A stretch of DNA of 21,565 nt from an uncultured Hyphomonadaceae bacterium (lineage in GTDB: Bacteria > Pseudomonadota > Alphaproteobacteria > Caulobacterales > Hyphomonadaceae): positions 1-21,565 of the forward strand of contig CALLCD010000292.1 in NCBI GenBank assembly GCA_938049795.1. Reading direction: 5' to 3'. A model generated the notes under the pieces. The model was not told where the DNA came from, did not search any database, and worked only from the letters and a program-made list of their open reading frames with translations. Numbering within the stretch: the first letter of the stretch is position 1; each line of letters begins with the position of its first letter. Shown piece by piece: positions 15,897-21,565 of the stretch. Made by a program: the position numbers and the translations under genes.

Positions 15897-17602
15897 GCGG
15901 GGGGCGTCTGAGGTGTCTTACGAGCCACCCATGTCTGTCGCCCCCATTCGAGGACTGTAAACACGACGGCGATCAGGCCCAATTGGAAGGTCAGGATAAA
16001 CACGGCCTCAAAGCCTTGCGTTTCCATCATGTCGCCAATCGGTGCGCGGCCGAGTGAGCCGATCAGCATAACCAAAGACCCAAGCAGGGCATATTGGACC
16101 GCCGCAAATCGCGGGTTCACAATCGAGGTCAGATAGGCAACGATGGCCACGCTGGCAAACCCAACGGATAGATTTTCTGCCGTAATCGCCGCCATCAATC
16201 TGATCAGCTTGTCCGTGGCTTCAAGGGGGGTGAGCGCTATGATCCATTCGAACGGCGCGCTTAATCCTGTCGCATTCAGGAAGCCTTGCAGAGCCGCCCC
16301 ACCGCTCGCAAGGTCAGCAAAGAGAAGGTTTGTGACCGCCGCCAGAAGGGCACCAATCAGCAGGCATGGCATCCGGCCAATAAACAGCAAGGCGGCCGCG
16401 CCAAGGGCAGAGCCGGAAATGGTCATGATGACCCCGAAGGTTTTCGAGGCCAGCGCGATTTCGTCTCCGCTATGGCCGAGCGCGCCAAAATTGAGCCCCA
16501 GATAGAATGGATAGGCAAAAGCGCCCCATACGAGGTCGGCAAACCGATAACTCAGAACAAGCCCCAATACGATGATCGCGCCCCAGCCTAGACGCGAGAT
16601 CAGGTCCATGAGCGGATCGAGAATTGATCTGAACAATGAGTCAACCAACACATCAAGCCCCCCCGACGAGGCGGGTGCTTGCTCGCTGGGGGTTTTGTTG
16701 CCGCGTAATAATAAAGCCGCGATGATTGCAGGCAGGACAACACTTAGCAGAATAATGATCGGGCCTTGGACCTTGATGAAGGTCGTGCCGCTTGGTGGCG
16801 GGGTTGCTGTCAGAGCTTGTGAGACAAAGGTGGCAATCATGAAAATGGCGATGGCCCAGGCGACCGCCACACCGCCGACCGCATAACGCCGGATCTGGAG
16901 TGATATTCCCGGACCAAAGCTTGGCCGGATGCCATTGGAATCGGCAAACTTTGTATGATCGGGTTCGGGGGCAATGAGAATGCCAATCATGGTGACCGTC
17001 ATAACCCCTGCCATCAGCAGATAAGTCGCCTCCCAACCAATGCGCGTATAGAGAACCAGAGCCAATGCGCCGGTGAGCAGGCCACCAAGTCGATGTCCGA
17101 ACTGGTAAAGGGCAGACATCAAATCCTTGTCTTCATCCGAACGCGCGATTTCTATGCGCCAGGCATCGAGGACAATGTCATGCGTTGCCGACAAGCCCGC
17201 CACGACAAGCGCAATCAGGGCGACTGTGCCGATATTTTCCGCCGGTGACGACAGGGCAATCACGGCTAAGCCCACCGCAATGGCCACTTCGCAAAGCAGG
17301 AGCCATTGTCGGCGTGGCCCTAGAAATCCCGCCAAGGGAGAGCGGGCGCGTTGAAAGGAGGGCGCCCACAAATATTTGTATGAATAGACCAGGATAACCA
17401 TCGAAAGCGCGCCGATTTCTCGCGGGTTGATCCCGTCTGTTGTCAGCCAGGCAAACAAGGTTCCCAGAACGGATCCGTATGGAATGCCCGCCGCCAGCGC
17501 CAGCAGAAACATTGCCGCCATCCGCCGGTCTTTCAGCGCCTTTATGGCACGGATGAAGCGGGGGGGCTGTTTGGCGGGTTTGTCTGTCTGCGCGGTGCTC
17601 AT
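15893..17602 (-). CDS. ampG: AmpG-type muropeptide permease (MFS, PAT family)
   Basis: AmpG proteins import GlcNAc-anhydroMurNAc peptides from the periplasm for cell-wall recycling, and in bacteria with AmpR/AmpC they deliver the inducer signal for beta-lactamase. The 569-residue product resembles E. coli AmpG (491 residues) in blocks such as GIPYGSVLGTLFAWL, SYKYLWAPSFQRARSP, LSATHDIVLDAWRIE and HRLGGLLTGALAL, followed by APEPD. It has about 12-14 hydrophobic helices and a hydrophilic loop near residues 300-315. The start ATG (17602) overlaps the TGA of the upstream kinase gene (ATGA), with AAAGG six bases upstream, so translation is probably coupled. The stop interlocks with maeB. No ampR, ampC or ampD was seen in the window. 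Confidence 0.88.
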   Translation of the reverse strand: MSTAQTDKPAKQPPRFIRAIKALKDRRMAAMFLLALAAGIPYGSVLGTLFAWLTTDGINPREIGALSMVILVYSYKYLWAPSFQRARSPLAGFLGPRRQWLLLCEVAIAVGLAVIALSSPAENIGTVALIALVVAGLSATHDIVLDAWRIEIARSDEDKDLMSALYQFGHRLGGLLTGALALVLYTRIGWEATYLLMAGVMTVTMIGILIAPEPDHTKFADSNGIRPSFGPGISLQIRRYAVGGVAVAWAIAIFMIATFVSQALTATPPPSGTTFIKVQGPIIILLSVVLPAIIAALLLRGNKTPSEQAPASSGGLDVLVDSLFRSILDPLMDLISRLGWGAIIVLGLVLSYRFADLVWGAFAYPFYLGLNFGALGHSGDEIALASKTFGVIMTISGSALGAAALLFIGRMPCLLIGALLAAVTNLLFADLASGGAALQGFLNATGLSAPFEWIIALTPLEATDKLIRLMAAITAENLSVGFASVAIVAYLTSIVNPRFAAVQYALLGSLVMLIGSLGRAPIGDMMETQGFEAVFILTFQLGLIAVVFTVLEWGRQTWVARKTPQTPPA

Positions 17603-19176
17603 GCGGCGCCTTTCTGGTGCGGCTTAGAGGCAAGTGTCGCGTGCGTTCTGGCCGTGTCAACACGCGCCCAGCTTTCGGCAAGTTCGCGCAGCGCGGCCGC
17701 ATCGAGCGGTTTGGCGGCGACCGCGTTCGCTCCGGCGGCAAGCGCGCGCTGCTCGATCTCGGGGTTGACCTCGGCAGAGACGGCAATGATCGGGGTTTTG
17801 TGGCCGCGCTCGCGCAAAGTCTGCATGGCCTGGAACCCGTCCATCACCGGCATCCGCAAATCCATCAGGATCAGCGCGTGGTCCATCGCGTCTGCCGCTT
17901 CGACCGCTTCGACGCCGCTTACGGCGGTGGAAACCAGAAATCCGGCCTGTTCGAGCGCGCGCTGGGCGATCAGCGTGTTGATGGCATTGTCGTCGGCAAT
18001 CAGGATGCGCGCGCCGGCCAGCTGCTCGCGGCGTTGCTCGTCGCCCAGATTGCGCTGACCGGCACAGGCAAGCCGGACCCGCTCGATCAGCGACGCCTCG
18101 CGCAAGGGCCGCACGAGCCAGCCCGAACACCCCAGCAAGCGATACCGCGTAATGGTGCGGCGGTCTTCAGGGCGCAGCACGACAAGCGTGGGCGCAAGCG
18201 AGGCGAGGCGCGCGATCTCTTGAAAGGGAAGCTGCGCGTCGGCGAGAATGACGCCATTGCGCTCGACGGGGCCACCCGGCTCGGCAATGCGGGGCGTGTG
18301 ACCGGCAAAATCAAGCGCGGAGGCGGCGGCGAGCGTGGTCTGTTCGGGCAGGCCGACAAGGGTGACATCGGGCAAGGCAAAGGCCGGGATGGCGTCGGGC
18401 GCGGAAGTCTCGGGCGCGGCGGCGGTGTCGATATGGGTGGGCAGGCAAAAGCGGAAGCGGCTGCCAAGGCCAAGCTGGCTGTCGATTTCGACCTCGCCGC
18501 CCAGCGCGGTGGCGAGCCGCTGGACAATCGCAAGGCCGAGCCCGACCCCCCCATCTTTCTGCGCATCCGACGCAGACGTTTGCCGGAAAGCTTCAAACAG
18601 GCCCGCCTGAGCGTCCGGCGCAATGCCCGGGCCGGTGTCGCTGATCGACCAGATTAGGCAGCCGTCTTCGTGCCGGACATCGACGAGCACGCCGCCCGTC
18701 TCGGTAAATTTCAGGGCATTGCCGACCAGATTGAACAGGATCTGGCGGATGCGGCCAGCATCGCCAAGCGCGGTGACATTCTCGCCAACAAGATTGCGCA
18801 GGGCGATGTCGATATTGGCCGAATGGGCGCGCGGGGCGAGCAGTTCGACGACTTCACGGGCCAAATTGATGGGCGAGAACCGGCTCAGCTCGAGGTCAAG
18901 ATCGCCCGCATCAAGCCGGGCATAATCGAGCACATTGTTGAGCATGCTTAAAAGGCGCGATCCGCTGAGCTGGATCGCCTCGGCATAGTCCCGCTGGGCC
19001 GGTTGCAGCTCGCTTTCGAGCAAGAGGGAGACCATGCCCAATATGCCATTGAGCGGGGTGCGGATCTCGTGGCTGGCGGTGGCCAGAAGGGCATTCTCGA
19101 CGCGCGCATCCGAGCGGCTGTCCTCGAGCGTGCCGGAGGTTTCGAGCGGGGCGGGTGCTGGTGCTGAATCTGCCAT
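17599..19176 (-). CDS. Soluble hybrid histidine kinase with two receiver-type domains, no sensor domain
   Basis: From ATG 19176 the product has 525 residues. After a 25-residue Ala/Pro-rich leader comes the HisKA domain with the phospho-accepting H36 in ATASHEIRTPLNG. The HATPase domain shows the N box (NLVGNALKFTE), G1 (DTGPGIA), F (FEAF) and G2 (GVGLGLAI). A receiver-like domain (~265-380) lacks the acidic pair and the usual Lys (WLVRPLRE). The last domain (~389-505) is a complete receiver with DD at 395-396, phospho-acceptor D439 in LMDLRMPVMDG, S467 and K489. No transmembrane helix, PAS, GAF or HAMP domain is present, so the input is unknown and probably comes from a partner. A GTG two codons earlier (19182) is an alternative start. 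The stop overlaps ampG (ATGA), and comM ends 35 bases upstream. Confidence 0.88.
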   Translation of the reverse strand: MADSAPAPAPLETSGTLEDSRSDARVENALLATASHEIRTPLNGILGMVSLLLESELQPAQRDYAEAIQLSGSRLLSMLNNVLDYARLDAGDLDLELSRFSPINLAREVVELLAPRAHSANIDIALRNLVGENVTALGDAGRIRQILFNLVGNALKFTETGGVLVDVRHEDGCLIWSISDTGPGIAPDAQAGLFEAFRQTSASDAQKDGGVGLGLAIVQRLATALGGEVEIDSQLGLGSRFRFCLPTHIDTAAAPETSAPDAIPAFALPDVTLVGLPEQTTLAAASALDFAGHTPRIAEPGGPVERNGVILADAQLPFQEIARLASLAPTLVVLRPEDRRTITRYRLLGCSGWLVRPLREASLIERVRLACAGQRNLGDEQRREQLAGARILIADDNAINTLIAQRALEQAGFLVSTAVSGVEAVEAADAMDHALILMDLRMPVMDGFQAMQTLRERGHKTPIIAVSAEVNPEIEQRALAAGANAVAAKPLDAAALRELAESWARVDTARTHATLASKPHQKGAA

Positions 19177-19211
19177 GTCCACCAGTGTGGCTGAAAGGGT
19201 TAACCAAACCT

Positions 19212-20762
19212 TTAATAGACCATCTGATTGGGCGCTCGCACCGTGTTATTGCCATAGCTGCGTTTGCGATAGGTCAGCGCTTCGGCAATGTGCAGGCGGG
19301 TTATGCCATCTGCGCCGTCAAGATCGGCAATGGTGCGGGCGACTTTCAGGACGCGATGATAGCCGCGCGCGGACAGGTTGAGCTTGGTCGCCGCATCCGA
19401 CAAAAGCGCTGCGCCGGCTTCATTGGGCGTTGCAAACCGATCCAGCTCTGGCGGGGCGGCGTCGGCATTGAGCGCGCGTTTTGTGCCTAATGTCGCCTCA
19501 TCATAGCGCGCCGTCTGCCGATTTCGCGCCTCGAGCACGCGCGCGGCGACCTCTTTTGTGCCCTCGCTCGGCGGCGGCAGGGCCAGATCAATCGCGGTAA
19601 CGGGCGGGGTGTCGAAGAACAGATCAATCCGGTCCATGAACGGGCCGGAAATGCGCGACTGGTATTTTTGCTGGCAGGCGGGTTTGATCCGGCAATTGAG
19701 CTCGGACGCCGCATCGCCGCCGCACCGGCACGGGTTCATCGCTGCGACAAGCTGGAACCGCGCCGGATAGCGCACATGCCGGTTGGCGCGCGCAATAACG
19801 GCCTCCCCAGCCTCAATCGGCTGGCGCAGCGCATCAAGCGCTTGGGCGTGAAATTCGGGTAATTCGTCAAGAAACAGGACGCCATGATGGGCAAGCGACA
19901 CTTCACCCGGCTTGGCTTTGATGCCGCCACCAACAAGCGCCGCCATCGAGGCCGAATGATGCGGCGCACGAAACGGCCGCGTGCGCGACAGCTCGCCGCG
20001 TTCGAGCAGGCCGGAGATCGACTGGATCTGGCTGACCTCCAGCAATTCGCGCGCGGACAAGGGCGGCAACAGGCCGGGCAGACGCTGGGCCAGCATGGAT
20101 TTCCCCGACCCGGGCGGACCGGAGAAGAGGAGATTATGGCCCCCGGCGGCGGCAATTTCGAGCACGCGTTTGGCCACGTCCTGACCCTTTACATCGCGCA
20201 AATCGGGACCGGGCCGCGCCTCGGCAATCTCGCCCGCCTTGGCTGGTGCCAGCACAGCGCGCCCTGAAAAATGATTGACCAGCGCGATCAGATTGTCCGC
20301 GCCAATCGCCGCCCCGCCAGCCCACGCCGCTTCCGCCCCGCACACGGCCGGACAGATCAGCTGCAAATCCATACTTTCAGCCGCCATCGCCGCAGGCAGA
20401 ACCCCGATCGTCTCGCCAAGCCGCCCATCCAGCGACAGCTCGCCCATCGCCGCATAGCCATCCAGCGCATCGGGTGCAATCGCCCCCATCGCAGCCAGCA
20501 TCGCCAGAGCAATCGCAAGATCATAATGGCTGCCTTCTTTCGGCAAATCGGCCGGCGCAAGGTTCACGATGATGCGTTTTGGCGGCAGCGCCAACCCAAT
20601 CGACGCAAACGCCGCGCGCACCCTTTCGCGGCTCTCGCCCACCGCCTTGTCCGGCAAACCGACAATGGTGAAATAGGGCGACGATCCACTCATATGGACC
20701 TGAACATCAACGGGTTTTGCCTCAACCCCCGCAAACGCAAACGTCTTGATCCTGCTTACCAT
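19212..20762 (-). CDS. comM: YifB/ComM-family Mg-chelatase-like AAA+ ATPase
   Basis: ComM is a hexameric helicase that promotes branch migration when incoming single-stranded DNA recombines during natural transformation (shown in Vibrio and Haemophilus); many non-competent bacteria also carry it. The 516-residue protein begins MVSRIKTFAFAGVEAKPVDV, followed by an N-terminal Lon-protease-like fold (ChlI domain, GLPDKAVGESRERVRAA at 35-51). The Mg-chelatase AAA domain has Walker A GPPGSGKS (215-222) and Walker B VLFLDE (295-300). A Cys-containing insert (NPCRCGGD...NCRIKPAC) and a C-terminal lid domain (SARGYHRVLKVARTIADLDG) follow. ATG 20762 was chosen over a longer frame to 20795 because family members start at this point; an AGGAG lies about ten bases upstream. 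It precedes the kinase gene by 35 bases. Confidence 0.94.
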   Translation of the reverse strand: MVSRIKTFAFAGVEAKPVDVQVHMSGSSPYFTIVGLPDKAVGESRERVRAAFASIGLALPPKRIIVNLAPADLPKEGSHYDLAIALAMLAAMGAIAPDALDGYAAMGELSLDGRLGETIGVLPAAMAAESMDLQLICPAVCGAEAAWAGGAAIGADNLIALVNHFSGRAVLAPAKAGEIAEARPGPDLRDVKGQDVAKRVLEIAAAGGHNLLFSGPPGSGKSMLAQRLPGLLPPLSARELLEVSQIQSISGLLERGELSRTRPFRAPHHSASMAALVGGGIKAKPGEVSLAHHGVLFLDELPEFHAQALDALRQPIEAGEAVIARANRHVRYPARFQLVAAMNPCRCGGDAASELNCRIKPACQQKYQSRISGPFMDRIDLFFDTPPVTAIDLALPPPSEGTKEVAARVLEARNRQTARYDEATLGTKRALNADAAPPELDRFATPNEAGAALLSDAATKLNLSARGYHRVLKVARTIADLDGADGITRLHIAEALTYRKRSYGNNTVRAPNQMVY

Positions 20763-20897
20763 CAGCCCATGTCTCCTCTTCTCAAGGCCTATCACAAGCT
20801 CCAGAACAAAGAAAGAACAATTTTTCCAAAAACCTCACACGAACGTGCGCTCGCAGTGATGTTCTTTATGTTAGTTTTGGTCATCGGGTTAAAATGA

Positions 20898-20902
20898 CAG
20901 GA
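20898..20902 (+). promoter_or_regulatory. Ribosome binding site of the DM13 gene
   Basis: AGGAG stands eight bases before ATG 20911. It is among the better Shine-Dalgarno matches in the window and fixes the start of the DM13 gene. Confidence 0.7.
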
Positions 20903-20910
20903 GTGTTCTG

Positions 20911-21510
20911 ATGACACGTAATTTGAAACTTTTCGGCGCGCTGGTCCTGGCCGGTGGCCTCATGGCCGCTTTCTCGGACAGCGGATCGAGCGCGCTCGCC
21001 GCCATTGACAGCGAAGTGAGCATTTCGATCAGCGCGGATGCGGCAAAAACCGCCGTGGCTCTGGCCCAGGCAACGGGCGACACGACACAGACAATAAGAC
21101 CGCGCATCATGGCCGCCCAAGCCATCACCATCGCGCAAACCGAGGAGGCCGTGACCATCGCCTCCGCCCCCGCAGACGGGCTGGTGACGACGGGAAGCTG
21201 GACCAAGAAAAAGCGCGTATCGAAGGGCACATGGTCGATTGTGCGCGAGGATGGCGGCTTGTTTGTCGAGCTCGATGCCGATTTCCGCACACGCGGCGCG
21301 CCGGATCTCAAGCTCTTCCTCTCGCCGTTTTCGGCCGCTGAGGTGAACAAGAACAATGCGCTTGAGGGCGCGCACCTGATCTCGCTGCTCGACAGCAATA
21401 AGGGCGCGCAGCGTTATGTCATTCCGGACATTGAAAATCTCGACGGCTACCGCTCGATCATCATCCATTGCGAAGACTACACAGTTTTGTGGAGCGCGGC
21501 GGATTTGTAG
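20911..21510 (+). CDS. Secreted DM13-domain protein
   Basis: The 199-residue product has a clear signal peptide: MTRNLK, a hydrophobic stretch and an Ala-rich cleavage region ending near residue 31 (ALAA). A low-complexity Ala/Thr/Ile spacer follows to about residue 90. Residues ~94-199 match the DM13 fold: GSWTKKKRVSKGTWSI, FVELDADFRTRGAPDLKLFL, AHLISLLDSNKGAQRYVIPD and a final SIIIHCEDYTVLWSAADL with the single conserved Cys. DM13 domains are predicted redox or electron-transfer modules, but a bacterial function is not firmly established. There is no lipobox Cys, so it is likely soluble in the periplasm or exported. ATG 20911 has AGGAG eight bases upstream. It is divergent from comM and ends at a strong terminator, so it looks monocistronic. 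Confidence 0.85.
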   Translation: MTRNLKLFGALVLAGGLMAAFSDSGSSALAAIDSEVSISISADAAKTAVALAQATGDTTQTIRPRIMAAQAITIAQTEEAVTIASAPADGLVTTGSWTKKKRVSKGTWSIVREDGGLFVELDADFRTRGAPDLKLFLSPFSAAEVNKNNALEGAHLISLLDSNKGAQRYVIPDIENLDGYRSIIIHCEDYTVLWSAADL

Positions 21511-21534
21511 GACGACGGCGAAAATGCAAGATGT

Positions 21535-21565
21535 AAAAGGCCATCCCGAGCGGGTGGTCTTTTTT
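21535..21565 (+). terminator. Rho-independent terminator after the DM13 gene
   Basis: AAGGCC-A-(T bulge)-CCC pairs with GGG-T-GGTCTT around the tetraloop GAGC, giving ten base pairs with one bulged T and one G-T pair. Six Ts follow, up to the end of the window. It starts 24 bases after the DM13 stop. Confidence 0.85.

Noticed and set aside
20812..20867. Inverted repeat AAAGAACA / TGTTCTTT upstream of comM and the DM13 gene
   Set aside because: The eight-base arms are perfect but 40 bases apart, and made of AT-rich sequence in a short spacer. Chance is likely and no known operator fits.
20271..20897. 208-codon plus-strand frame reaching into the comM/DM13 gap
   Set aside because: Most of it is antisense to comM. 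The last part (ERALAVMFFMLVLVIGLK) looks like a membrane helix, but it lies in the promoter region and has no good start of its own.
1..21565. CRISPR array, tRNA or rRNA genes, prophage or defence island
   Set aside because: No regularly spaced repeats, cloverleaf-like sequences or nuclease/toxin/phage-type proteins were recognised on either strand by reading; no profile search could be run.

Overview
The window looks like the chromosome of a GC-rich alphaproteobacterium. The evidence is gene order. maeB is divergent from mutS, which is followed on the minus strand by glnD, murJ and trpS, and then an Nfu-type Fe-S gene, tsaB and rimI. From general knowledge of rhizobial and related genomes, this is a widespread alphaproteobacterial housekeeping cluster (usually continuing into fur and miaB). 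A finer placement, for example a marine Hyphomonas- or Maricaulis-like lineage, would be a guess.

Layout. Positions 1-140 hold the outer end of an IS3-family insertion sequence, with the start of its OrfA and its terminal inverted repeat. It abuts about 75 bp of a different IS3-type OrfB (141-215), which is fused to the first ~44 codons of rimI; rimI is therefore broken. Next come tsaB (tRNA t6A modification) and a RutE-type nitroreductase, both minus strand. A 213-bp AT-richer intergenic region with an imperfect palindrome separates them from a plus-strand secreted protein that has two copies of a MAM-like beta-sandwich repeat (1752-3290). Minus-strand genes resume with nfuA, a DUF2333-like membrane protein, trpS, murJ, glnD and mutS. 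maeB (malic enzyme fused to a phosphotransacetylase-like domain) runs on the plus strand and collides tail-to-tail with an AmpG-type muropeptide permease. The permease gene overlaps by ATGA the end of a soluble hybrid histidine kinase, which is preceded by comM (YifB-type AAA ATPase). The window ends with a plus-strand secreted DM13-domain protein and its intrinsic terminator.

How the genes fit together. Most are housekeeping: mismatch repair, nitrogen sensing (GlnD on PII), lipid II flipping (MurJ), tryptophanyl-tRNA charging, Fe-S cluster delivery and tRNA modification. The accessory material is the IS scar in rimI, the secreted repeat protein that splits the nfuA/tsaB neighbourhood, and the comM-kinase-ampG group. 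The last is the best candidate for an under-described unit: a sensorless hybrid kinase translationally coupled to a cell-wall recycling permease. No CRISPR array, tRNA, rRNA, phage or defence system was recognised. I do not see a dramatic new system here.
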